Both the position numbers and the translations under genes were made by a program. From contig NZ_CP095049.1 of NCBI RefSeq assembly GCF_022919135.1, positions 2,360,501-2,424,500 of the forward strand: a DNA stretch of 64,000 nucleotides, given 5' to 3'. The notes beneath the pieces were generated by a model. It did not search any database. It was given only the letters and a program-made list of their open reading frames with translations, and had not been told where the DNA came from. The stretch is from Hymenobacter cellulosivorans (GTDB taxonomy: Bacteria; Bacteroidota; Bacteroidia; Cytophagales; Hymenobacteraceae). Below are positions 26,875 to 35,440 of the stretch, piece after piece (position 1 is the stretch's first letter; the number at the start of each line of letters is the position of its first letter).

Positions 26875-26972
26875 AAAAGCCCCTGACTACCGCGTGTAGT
26901 CAGGGGCTTTCTGGTTATAAGAAGTTTGTCACTAGCCGAGGACGGATTGGCACGGCTGCGCCTCGCAATGAC
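26875..26972 (-). repeat. Dispersed 98-nt repeat element, copy 1
   Basis: Read on the minus strand it begins GTCATTGCGAGGCGCAGCCG and ends in the terminator-like hairpin GGGGCTTTT. It aligns without gaps to the copy at 49263-49360, with 17 differences counted by hand. It fills most of the gap between the convergent metG and pth genes. A degenerate third copy lies near 61066. Confidence 0.85.
26876..26910 (+). terminator. Terminator after metG, part of a dispersed repeat
   Basis: A perfect 15-bp stem (AAAGCCCCTGACTAC and its complement) with a 5-nt loop lies 65 bp past the metG stop codon. The stem is the end block of a 98-nt repeat element on the minus strand. Confidence 0.85.
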
Positions 26973-26999
26973 CTGAGTATGGCCTCAGCACATTAACAA

Positions 27000-27563
27000 C
27001 TACTTCGTGTTTACCACATTCATCGTGCGCTCCAGGCCGATGGTGGCGAAGGATAGGATGGCCTCAGCGGCTTTTTCGATGTGCAGGGCCAGATCAATCC
27101 TTTCGTCGGCCGAGAAGGGGTTCAGCACATAATCCACCTGCCGGCCTTTGGGAAAGTTGGCGTCGACGCCGAAGCGGAGGCGGGCGTATTCGTCGGTACC
27201 CAGGGTTTCCTGAATGTGCTTCAGGCCGTTGTGCCCGCCGGCCGAGCCTTTGCCTTTCAGGCGGAGCTTGCCGTAGGGGAGGGCCAGGTCATCGGTGACG
27301 ACGACCATGTTTTCTTTCGGAATTTTCTCGCTCGTCAGGTAGTGCAGGGCCGCTTTGCCGCTCAGGTTCATATAGGTGGTAGGCTTCACCAAAACCAGGG
27401 TTTTACCCTTGTGCTTAATTTCGGTGACAAAGGCGTGGCGCTTGAGCTCAAACTTGGCGTCGTGCTTATGGGCCAGGTAATCGGCCACCATAAAGCCGAT
27501 GTTGTGGCGGGTGTCGGCGTATTCGGGCCCGATGTTGCCCAGGGCCATAACAAGAAACTTCAT
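27000..27563 (-). CDS. pth: Peptidyl-tRNA hydrolase
   Basis: This 187-residue protein matches bacterial Pth. The catalytic His lies in ADTRHNIGF, with an Asn just upstream in LGNIGPEY. TYMNLSG and DDLALPYGKLRLKGKGSAGGHNGL follow, supplying the catalytic Asp and the conserved Gly-rich loop. It cleaves the ester bond of peptidyl-tRNA released from stalled ribosomes. It lies downstream of the gene for ribosomal protein L25, the usual neighbour (rplY/ctc-pth) in many bacteria. An interposed hairpin may attenuate transcription. Confidence 0.97.
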   Translation of the reverse strand: MKFLVMALGNIGPEYADTRHNIGFMVADYLAHKHDAKFELKRHAFVTEIKHKGKTLVLVKPTTYMNLSGKAALHYLTSEKIPKENMVVVTDDLALPYGKLRLKGKGSAGGHNGLKHIQETLGTDEYARLRFGVDANFPKGRQVDYVLNPFSADERIDLALHIEKAAEAILSFATIGLERTMNVVNTK

Positions 27564-27589
27564 AAGGCGAAATACGGGGTTTTAACGCA

Positions 27590-27625
27590 AGAAATCCTGC
27601 CCCGCCGAAGCAGGACAGGATTTCT
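27590..27625 (-). terminator. Hairpin between rplY and pth
   Basis: Ten-base arms (AGAAATCCTG and CAGGATTTCT) with a 16-nt loop. The tract after it is weak on the minus strand (TTGCGTTAAAA), so it may be a partial terminator or attenuator within the operon. Confidence 0.45.
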
Positions 27626-27652
27626 GTTGGTTTTCCGCAGGGCGGAAAGATA

Positions 27653-28228
27653 TTAACGGTCGCCGCCGGCCATCTGGCCTTTCAGCGCACGTGGGATAGT
27701 TACGGTAGCAATGGGAGCCGCGCCGTTGGTCAGGATGGTGTAGTTCTGAGCTTCCACCTTGCTCACTTTGATCGACTTGCCCAGCTCGAGGTCCGAGATG
27801 TTTACTTCTACGAAGTCGGGCAGGTTTTCGGGCAGAGCCTTCACCTTCAGCTTACGCAGCTTGCTCACCAGCTTACCACCGGCCAGTACGCCGGGCGAAA
27901 CACCCACGAACTTCACGGGAATTTCCATCTTCACTTCCTTGCCGGGCTGCAACAACAGGAAGTCAACGTGCAGCAGCATTTCGTTCACGGGGTGGAACTG
28001 AGCGTCCTGCACGATAGCGCGGTATACGGTGCCCTCTACGTTCACGTCTACAACGTGTACTTCGGGGGTGTACAGCAATTCGCGGAAGAGGATGGCCGGA
28101 GCCGAGAAGTGCACCTGCTCGTCGCCACCGTACAATACGCACGGAACATACGAGTCAAGACGCAGTGCTTTCGCATCCTTCTTACCGAGATTCGCTCTTT
28201 TAAACCCTACAATCTCGAGGCTTTTCAT
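27653..28228 (-). CDS. rplY: Ribosomal protein L25 (Ctc form)
   Basis: The start at 28228 gives 191 residues. The N-terminal L25 domain (MKSLEIVGFKR, then VPCVLYGGDEQVHFS) binds 5S rRNA. The C-terminal TL5/Ctc beta domain (about residues 95-185, ending with GAAPIATVTIP) is the long form found in many phyla outside gammaproteobacteria. A TATCTTTG -7 element lies at 28300-28307. It is followed by pth on the same strand, as in many bacteria. Confidence 0.96.
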   Translation of the reverse strand: MKSLEIVGFKRANLGKKDAKALRLDSYVPCVLYGGDEQVHFSAPAILFRELLYTPEVHVVDVNVEGTVYRAIVQDAQFHPVNEMLLHVDFLLLQPGKEVKMEIPVKFVGVSPGVLAGGKLVSKLRKLKVKALPENLPDFVEVNISDLELGKSIKVSKVEAQNYTILTNGAAPIATVTIPRALKGQMAGGDR

Positions 28229-28299
28229 AAGCTTGTGTTTTTGAGAAAAAGTAAATTGTGTTTTCCCGGCCAAGCTGACAATCAGCCCAAAACGGGCCG

Positions 28300-28307
28300 C
28301 AAAGATA
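28300..28307 (-). promoter_or_regulatory. -7 element (TATCTTTG) for rplY
   Basis: An exact TAnnTTTG match about 70 bp before the rplY start, on the minus strand. No TTTG lies at the standard spacing. Confidence 0.35.
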
Positions 28308-28326
28308 GGGCTTTTTAGTTACTTAG

Positions 28327-28560
28327 CTACCCGCCAAACAAAGATTCCCCGGTAGTACGCTGCCGCTCCTTGGCATCCTCTTCCAGCCCAATGCCCATGA
28401 GAAGCCCCGCCACCAGCCAGAATAGCACGGTGCCAGCCGCCGCAGTTGAAGCCAACCGTTCCACACCCTGACCAACCGACTCAGCCGAGAATATCCAGTA
28501 AATCGCCCGAAGTGCTAACCAGAACAGGACAATAAAGCCTATAACAAAGAGCAGATCCAT
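28327..28560 (-). CDS. Small membrane protein, two helices
   Basis: This 77-residue protein has two hydrophobic segments (about residues 4-24 and 38-58) and a polar C-terminal tail rich in charged residues. It lies between the DUF6340-like lipoprotein gene and rplY on the same strand, with about 80-100 bp on each side. No family is recognisable. Its reality is supported by a start ATG, a proper membrane-protein profile and the absence of any better frame here. Confidence 0.6.
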   Translation of the reverse strand: MDLLFVIGFIVLFWLALRAIYWIFSAESVGQGVERLASTAAAGTVLFWLVAGLLMGIGLEEDAKERQRTTGESLFGG

Positions 28561-28638
28561 AGTAAGGTTTGCTACGTTAGCAGTAGGCTAATTGATCCGT
28601 GCGTCACCACATTGCGAATAGGCCCGGGGAAAATCGAC

Positions 28639-29703
28639 CTATTTGGTCTGTGAGCCGGCCATCTGATTTTGCACTATATGTGCGGCCTGCTGACGGTCCT
28701 GCAACACGCGCAGATATGCTATGGCGGGCCGCATTTGGCAGGTATAGGCGGCCTTGCGGGCGTAGTCGATGGCCTCTGGCAAGTGGTTGTTCATTTCCTC
28801 GTACACGGCCAGATTATAAAAGGCCCGCCCCGCTACGACGTGGTTGAGGTTGCGGGCGGCCTGCTGCCAGCGGGCCGCGGCCTGGTCCCAGTCGGTGGCC
28901 TGCACGCACTGCCGGGCTTGCTGCATGTGCGCATTCTTCTTGGCCCGGGTGTAAATATTGCGTGACAAGGGCACGTAGGAAGGCGCAATCCGGCGGGCAT
29001 ACTGGTCGCCGATACGGAGGGCTACTTCCCGGATGCAACGCTCCGGGGCGGGCAGGCCCGCCAGCGCGGCCTGGTAGGTGGCGCCTTCACTGGTCCAGCC
29101 CAAATGGTCCTCTTGCCGGGCTTGGTCGACCACCAGCCCCTCCGGGCCGTAGGTGCGGAACCCGGACACAATACGCATGTCCATGTGCACGACCGTTACC
29201 ATCACTTTCCGGTCGGGCTTGTCTTTCTCCTTGATAACCCGCTCTTCCTGGCGCTTCTGCACCTGCATGTCGGAGTCGAAGGCTTCGAGTACCACCAGCC
29301 CATCTACCTGCGAGGTGCGGCACACCCGCCGCACGTAGTCGGGGGCCATGGGAGGGAGGAAGAATTCGCGCGTGCGGCCGACGAGCTGGAGATTAGCCGG
29401 CGTCACGCGGAAGCGTGGGCTGTTGCGCATCAGGGCTTCGCCCGTGCTCAGCACACAGGCTTCCGCCCCGGCCCGGTCTACCATTGGGCCTTCACCTGTA
29501 AAAATTCCCTCCAGCACATCGAAAAACTTGTCGCGGCGGCTGTCGGGCAGGATGCGGTTGGCGGTGGCAATACGTTGCAGGGCCGGCGGCATGGGCACCG
29601 AAGCTGGAGCTAGCGCCTCCAAATGAACGGTGGTGGTGCAGCTGCTAGCCAAGCTCAAGATGACCAAGCTGACCCAAGCAGAACGAAGTAAAGAATAGCT
29701 CAT
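28639..29703 (-). CDS. DUF6340-like TPR lipoprotein
   Basis: The start at 29703 gives 354 residues with a lipoprotein signal (LASSC, C22). The body resembles a Bacteroidota lipoprotein family (DUF6340) with an N-terminal alpha/beta domain, a VDGLVVLEAFDSD strand, and two TPR-like helical repeats at about residues 270-340 (AARWQQAARNLNH, then AFYNLAVYEEMN). Function is unknown; it would be attached to the outer or inner membrane. The family name is from memory and moderately secure. The gene lies after the prs terminator. Confidence 0.75.
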   Translation of the reverse strand: MSYSLLRSAWVSLVILSLASSCTTTVHLEALAPASVPMPPALQRIATANRILPDSRRDKFFDVLEGIFTGEGPMVDRAGAEACVLSTGEALMRNSPRFRVTPANLQLVGRTREFFLPPMAPDYVRRVCRTSQVDGLVVLEAFDSDMQVQKRQEERVIKEKDKPDRKVMVTVVHMDMRIVSGFRTYGPEGLVVDQARQEDHLGWTSEGATYQAALAGLPAPERCIREVALRIGDQYARRIAPSYVPLSRNIYTRAKKNAHMQQARQCVQATDWDQAAARWQQAARNLNHVVAGRAFYNLAVYEEMNNHLPEAIDYARKAAYTCQMRPAIAYLRVLQDRQQAAHIVQNQMAGSQTK

Positions 29704-29722
29704 AGTCGGAAAATAAAAACGA

Positions 29723-29752
29723 GAAGAGGGGAACTTTCCAGTTCCCCTCTTC
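29723..29752 (-). terminator. Terminator after prs
   Basis: Perfect 13-bp arms (GAAGAGGGGAACT and its complement) with a 4-nt loop, about 55 bp past the prs stop codon on the minus strand. An imperfect T-tract follows. Confidence 0.8.
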
Positions 29753-29806
29753 AACACCATGCCAAAATTGGCTCCGGCTAGTTCTTAGCCCGACCTGATT
29801 CGAAAG

Positions 29807-30735
29807 TTAGATAAACAGCGAACTGATTGACTCGTGCGTTACCACGTTGCGAATGGCGCTGGCAAACAGATGCGCCAGGGAAATCACCTTTATCTTATGG
29901 TTTTCCTCTTTCAGCGGAATCGTGTCGGTAATGACCAGCTCTTCCAGCACCGAATTGCGAATCCGCTCGTGGGCCGGGCCACTGAGTACGCCGTGGGTGA
30001 TAACGGCCCGCACCGATTTGGCCCCGCGCTCCATCAGCAGCTCAGCGGCTTTGCAGATGGTGCCAGCTGTGTCTACAATGTCATCGACGAGGACCACGTT
30101 CATGCCCGTCACGTCGCCGATTACCTGCATGGAGGCAATTTCATTGGCCCGCAGGCGCATTTTGTCGCAGACTACGATTTCGGCGCCGAACTTCTTGGCA
30201 AACGCCCGGGTCCGCACCACGCCACCCACGTCGGGGAGGCAAAGATCAAATCATCCAACCCTAGCGACTTTATATAAGGAGCCGAAACGGTGGCCCCATC
30301 CAGATGATCCACGGGAATGTCGAAGAAGCCCTGAATCTGACCGGCGTGTAGGTCACAAGTCATCAGGCGGTCGGTGCCCACGCTCTGGATAAAGTCGGCC
30401 ACTACTTTGGCCCCGATGCTCACGCGAGGCTTGTCCTTGCGGTCCTGGCGGGCGTAGCCGAAATAGGGCATGACCACCGTCACCGAAGCAGCTGAGGCGC
30501 GCTTGGCGGCGTCCACCATCAGCATGAGCTCCATCAGGTTTTCGGCCGGAGGGTTGGTGCTCTGAATCAGGAATACGGCGCAGCCGCGCACGCTTTCATT
30601 GAAGCTGGGACCGAGTTCGGTGTCGGCGAAACGCTGAATGCTCAAATCACCGAGCTGCGTACCGTATGCTTCGGCAATTGCTTTACCGAGTTCAGGAGAT
30701 GCGTTTCCTGCAAAGATTTTAACCTGCTGGGCCAT
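29807..30735 (-). pseudogene. prs: Ribose-phosphate pyrophosphokinase, frameshifted
   Basis: Two frames together encode a full-length PRPP synthetase. The first runs from the ATG at 30735 (MAQQVKIFAGN) through QSTNPPAENLMEL, PYFGYARQDRKDKPR and TCDLHAGQIQGFFD to LIFASP, and then goes out of frame. The second frame resumes at VGGVVRTRAFAKKFG and continues through VVLVDDIVDTAGT, the PRPP-binding loop, to the stop at 29807. One base appears to be missing at the G-run 30233-30236. Adding one base gives 309 residues, the normal length. All active-site motifs are intact, and the gene is normally essential. A sequencing or assembly error is the simplest explanation. Confidence 0.88.
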
Positions 30736-30775
30736 GGAGAGGGGAAAGGGGGCGAAAACGGAATAAACTGAAAAA

Positions 30776-30822
30776 GCGAAAGGCGCCGATTCTTCCGAGG
30801 AGGAAGGATCAGCGCCTTTCGC
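30776..30822 (-). terminator. Terminator after tRNA-Gln
   Basis: An 11-bp perfect outer stem (GCGAAAGGCGC and its complement), extended by an imperfect inner stem. On the minus strand it is followed by CTTTTTC. It lies between the tRNA and prs. Confidence 0.85.
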
Positions 30823-30835
30823 GTTACTTAGTCGG

Positions 30836-30908
30836 TTGTCCGACCAGGGCTCGAACCTGGACTTTCTTGAATCAAAATCAAGCGTGTTGCCAGTTACACC
30901 ATCGGACA
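30836..30908 (-). tRNA. tRNA-Gln (anticodon TTG)
   Basis: The minus strand folds into a cloverleaf. The acceptor stem is TGTCCGA/TCGGACA, the D stem is GTGT/ACAC, and the anticodon stem CTTGA/TCAAG encloses the loop TTTTGAT with anticodon TTG. The T stem CCAGG/CCTGG has a TTCGAGC loop. The discriminator base is A; CCA is not fully encoded. A promoter with a perfect Bacteroidota consensus lies upstream and a terminator downstream. Confidence 0.97.
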
Positions 30909-30950
30909 ATTTCCAAGCGGCTATCGGTGTGGATGTGCCGTTTGGGTGTG

Positions 30951-30981
30951 CAAATGTACTACGGGAAACATTCAAGGCAAA
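30951..30981 (-). promoter_or_regulatory. Promoter of tRNA-Gln
   Basis: On the minus strand: TTTG, 19 nt, TACATTTG. This matches the Bacteroidota sigma consensus exactly, with the tRNA 5' end 42 bp downstream of the -7 box. Confidence 0.85.
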
Positions 30982-31111
30982 TTTTACCGCAAAAATATTT
31001 CAAGTTTTTTTCGGGCACTATCCCCTTAAATATGGCATTTTTGAGCTTATAGGCTGATAATCAGGGTTGATTAGAGATGAAAAAAAGCTCCAAGCTTTAC
31101 TCCAAACAGAC

Positions 31112-31143
31112 TTTGGCAAAGCCGGGATTAAGCCGTAGTTTTG
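31112..31143 (+). promoter_or_regulatory. Promoter of atpD-atpC
   Basis: TTTG, 20 nt, TAGTTTTG: a near-perfect Bacteroidota promoter, 41 bp before the atpD start. The surrounding DNA is AT-rich. Confidence 0.8.
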
Positions 31144-31175
31144 CACCCTGAAAACGTTGCACCCATCCTCTATAA

Positions 31176-32690
<1,515 letters not shown>

Positions 32691-32691
32691 A

Positions 32692-32790
32692 TTTCTAATG
32701 TGGGGAATGTGCTGATGTGGGAAACGTGAAATACTCTTTCACACAACCCCCAGCACATTCATCACATTTCCACATTTCTCACATTAGAAA
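32692..32790. repeat. Inverted repeat filling the atpD-atpC gap
   Basis: The outer arms begin TTTCTAATGTG and end CACATTAGAAA, and both contain repeated ATGTG / CACAT words (GTGCTGATGTG on the left, CAGCACATTCATCACAT on the right). A central GTGAAA-TACTC-TTTCAC hairpin adds a second stem. The element covers virtually the whole intergenic space. Confidence 0.8.
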
Positions 32791-32792
32791 CC

Positions 32793-33038
32793 ATGCGTTT
32801 AGAAATCATCACGCCGGACCGGAAAGTATTTGAGGGCGACGTAGTGTCGGCGCAATTTCCGGGTATCGACGGGCTGTTTGAGGTCCTGAACAACCACGCC
32901 CCGTTGATCAGCGCCCTCAAGTCGGGCGACATCACGGTGACGGGTGCTGCCGGCCGCGAATCCTTCCGCATTGAAGGAGGCGTGGTGGAAGTGCTTCGCA
33001 ACAACGTGATTGTGCTGGCCGAAGGCGTAGTAGCGTAA
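32793..33038 (+). CDS. atpC: ATP synthase F1 subunit epsilon, short form
   Basis: This 81-residue protein contains only the N-terminal beta-sandwich of subunit epsilon (MRLEIITPDRKVFEGDV, then GLFEVLNNHAPLISAL). The C-terminal helical hairpin found in E. coli and Bacillus, which can inhibit ATP hydrolysis, is absent. Short epsilon subunits are usual in this phylum. It couples F1 rotation to the c-ring. It is expressed with atpD across an inverted repeat. Confidence 0.96.
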   Translation: MRLEIITPDRKVFEGDVVSAQFPGIDGLFEVLNNHAPLISALKSGDITVTGAAGRESFRIEGGVVEVLRNNVIVLAEGVVA

Positions 33039-33064
33039 GCTGCTAACCGTTAAAAAATACGGAG

Positions 33065-33098
33065 GCCCCGCAGCTGGCAACAGGTGCGGGGCTTTTTT
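33065..33098 (+). terminator. Terminator after atpC
   Basis: Eight-base arms (GCCCCGCA and TGCGGGGC) with a 12-nt loop and a following run of six T, 26 bp past the stop codon. Confidence 0.9.
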
Positions 33099-33219
33099 GT
33101 GTCTGCGACTTTGGTTGTAGCCGACGGCTGGGGCAAGCAAATTCGGGAAATGAAATGACGCCCAACGGCGCCTGGGGCCGTATCTTGCCGCTCCAATTAC
33201 CTCTTTCCCGGCGTTGCCC

Positions 33220-34341
33220 ATGAAAATTACCCCCAAAATCACCCCGATTTACCAGACGTCCGTCTTCAAGTTTGATGACCTCAACGAGCTGGAGCAATAC
33301 TTTGGGGAGCCAGGCAGCCGGTATATGTACTCGCGCAACGGCAACCCCAACTCCGACGAGTTGGCGGCGGCCGTCAACAAGCTCGAAGGCGGGGTAGGAG
33401 CCATTGCCACTGGCTCGGGCATGGCGGCTATTTTCGCCGCTATTCTGGCCTACTGCCAGGCTGGTGACCATGTGTTGTGCGCGGCGGATATCTACGGGGG
33501 CTCTTCGTCCCTGCTAAACGCCGAGCTGAGCCGCATGGGTATCACGGTGACGTATGTGCCGTTTGAGCAGCTTTATACGCTGGATGAATTTGTGCAGCCT
33601 ACGACGCGGCTACTACTGGCCGAAACCATCAGCAACCCGCTGCTGCGCGTGGCCGACCTGCAGAGCCTGGCCACCGAGTGCCACCGGCACGGGTTGAAGT
33701 TGGTAGTCGACAACACGTTTGCCTCGCCCATTATTACCCGGCCGTTGGAGCTGGGCGCCGATATTACGCTGCACAGCGTGACCAAGTACATTGCCGGGCA
33801 CAGCGATGTGACGGCGGGCGTAGTGGTAACCAATGACGCGGAAACGGCGAACCGGCTCAAGCAAATCGGCATGTTCTATGGCCTTACGCTAAGCCCCATG
33901 GAAAGCTGGCTGGCCGTACGTGGCCTCAAAACCCTGCGGCTGCGCATGCGGGAACACAGCGCCAACGCCCTAGCCATTGCTAATTTCTTGGCAACTCACC
34001 CCAAGGTGCGGCAAGTAAACTATCCGGGCCTGGACGCCCACCCGCAGCATGCGCTGGCTCGGGAGCAGGGTGCCGGCCAGTTTGGGGGCATGATGTCGTT
34101 TTTGCTGGCTGATGAAGCTGAAGCCGTCAATGAGCTGATGCACCGCACCAAGCGGTTTCCCTTTGCGCCGTCCCTGGCCGGGGTCGACTCGTCCCTATCG
34201 TACCCGCTGGGCACCTCGCACCGCTACCTGACGACCGAGCAGCAGCAGGAGCTAGGTATTACGGTTGGGTTGGTGCGGCTCTCGGTCGGTATCGAGCCGC
34301 TGGAAGAGCTCCTGGCCGACCTGGCGCAGGCCCTGGATTAG
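33220..34341 (+). CDS. Trans-sulfuration PLP enzyme (cystathionine synthase/lyase type)
   Basis: The ATG at 33220 gives 373 residues. This is a fold-type I PLP enzyme of the Cys/Met metabolism family. It has YMYSRNGNPNSDELA near the N-terminus, GSGMAAIF at the cofactor phosphate site, DNTFASP, and the PLP lysine K189 in HSVTKYIAGHSD. The C-terminal LSVGIEPLEELLADL is also typical. Cystathionine gamma-synthase, gamma-lyase, beta-lyase and methionine gamma-lyase share these features, so the exact reaction is not resolved. No other sulfur-metabolism gene is adjacent. Confidence 0.9.
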   Translation: MKITPKITPIYQTSVFKFDDLNELEQYFGEPGSRYMYSRNGNPNSDELAAAVNKLEGGVGAIATGSGMAAIFAAILAYCQAGDHVLCAADIYGGSSSLLNAELSRMGITVTYVPFEQLYTLDEFVQPTTRLLLAETISNPLLRVADLQSLATECHRHGLKLVVDNTFASPIITRPLELGADITLHSVTKYIAGHSDVTAGVVVTNDAETANRLKQIGMFYGLTLSPMESWLAVRGLKTLRLRMREHSANALAIANFLATHPKVRQVNYPGLDAHPQHALAREQGAGQFGGMMSFLLADEAEAVNELMHRTKRFPFAPSLAGVDSSLSYPLGTSHRYLTTEQQQELGITVGLVRLSVGIEPLEELLADLAQALD

Positions 34342-34477
34342 AGGTGAAATCTGGCTGGATCGGCGGGTATTAGACTATTTATTAAGTCTGATTGATTTGG
34401 TGTATAGTACTGATGTTAAACGTTTTGTATTTAGTGTATAGATAAAGAAAAAGTCTGGCAAGAGCATTTTTTGCTGT

Positions 34478-34485
34478 TATGTTTG
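34478..34485 (+). promoter_or_regulatory. -7 element (TATGTTTG) in an AT-rich gap
   Basis: An exact TAnnTTTG match in the AT-rich 231-bp gap before the membrane gene at 34573. There is no TTTG at standard spacing. The rest of this gap shows a small AGACT/AGTCT hairpin near 34371 and no gene. Confidence 0.35.
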
Positions 34486-34572
34486 CTCGAAAGGTGTCGT
34501 ATTTCGCAGTGGTACAACGGTGTACTGCTGGCTTGATCCGGCTTCCTTCCACGCTTTCCTATCCTGTTGCTC

Positions 34573-35262
34573 ATGGCTTCTACTTCATCCCGCTTGCCGC
34601 TTCCGCTTAAGCTTATTGTCAGCGCCTTTTTGGCCGTGATGGTGCCAGTGTACTATCACAACTATGGCCCTACCAACTTTCTTTACTTCTGCGATATAGC
34701 CCTACTGCTCTGCTTTATCAGTCTCTGGACCGAGTCGGCGCTGCCGGCTTCTATGGCCGCGGTGGGTATTTTGTTGCCCCAGGCCTTCTGGTGCGCCGAC
34801 TTTCTCGGTGAATTATTCGGCCTGCGGCTGGTCGGGATGACGAGCTACATGTTTGACCCCAACCGGTCGTTGTTTCTGCGCGGGCTGTCCTTCTTCCACG
34901 GCTGGCTGCCGTTTCTGCTACTGTTTCTGGTGAAGCGGCTGGGCTACGACCGGCGGGCCCTGTGGGCCTGGACGGGCTTGGGCTGGAGTCTGTGCCTGGT
35001 AGCGTACTTCCTGCTGCCCGCCGCCGGCACCGTCATGCCCGACCCGAAAATTCCGGTCAATATCAACTACGTCTTTGGTTTTGATGACGCTCACGCCCAA
35101 ACCTGGCTGCCTGCCCCAGTATACCTAGTGTGCTGGATGACGGCGTTGCTGGTCGTGTTTTACCTGCCAACTCACTTAGTGTTGCGCAAAGTATTCGGTA
35201 GTCCCATGCAGCGCGTCCAAGGGCTCCGCACTTCCGAGGCCACAGGCCGCTTGGCTGCCTAA
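34573..35262 (+). CDS. Polytopic membrane protein of unknown function
   Basis: The ATG at 34573 gives 229 residues; a TTG two codons upstream is less likely. About six hydrophobic segments span most of the chain. Conserved-looking polar patches are YHNYGPTNFLYFCD near the first helix, and NYVFGFDDAHAQTWLP before the last helices. I do not recognise the family with confidence. It appears to be an inner-membrane protein of its own transcription unit, with a terminator after it. Confidence 0.8.
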   Translation: MASTSSRLPLPLKLIVSAFLAVMVPVYYHNYGPTNFLYFCDIALLLCFISLWTESALPASMAAVGILLPQAFWCADFLGELFGLRLVGMTSYMFDPNRSLFLRGLSFFHGWLPFLLLFLVKRLGYDRRALWAWTGLGWSLCLVAYFLLPAAGTVMPDPKIPVNINYVFGFDDAHAQTWLPAPVYLVCWMTALLVVFYLPTHLVLRKVFGSPMQRVQGLRTSEATGRLAA

Positions 35263-35336
35263 GCACGCATTTTGCCCGAAGCGTGGCGAAAGTAGCCCGT
35301 TGAAGGTAAGGCCCAGCAGGCTAAGGAATATACTAT

Positions 35337-35370
35337 CCGCTTATGCTTTGTACCACATAAGCGGCTTTTT
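35337..35370 (+). terminator. Terminator after the membrane gene
   Basis: Nine-base arms (CCGCTTATG and CATAAGCGG), a 10-nt loop and a CTTTTT tail. Confidence 0.88.
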
Positions 35371-35440
35371 GTACGGCTTGTACTGGCGCCGGAACTTTAT
35401 ATACTAGCAGGAAGGTCTATGTGCTAAATCAGCGGGCAGA

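Noticed and set aside
32692..32790. CRISPR-like or tandem-repeat reading of the ATGTG words
   Set aside because: The words are irregularly spaced, arranged as an inverted rather than a direct array, and no cas gene is present.
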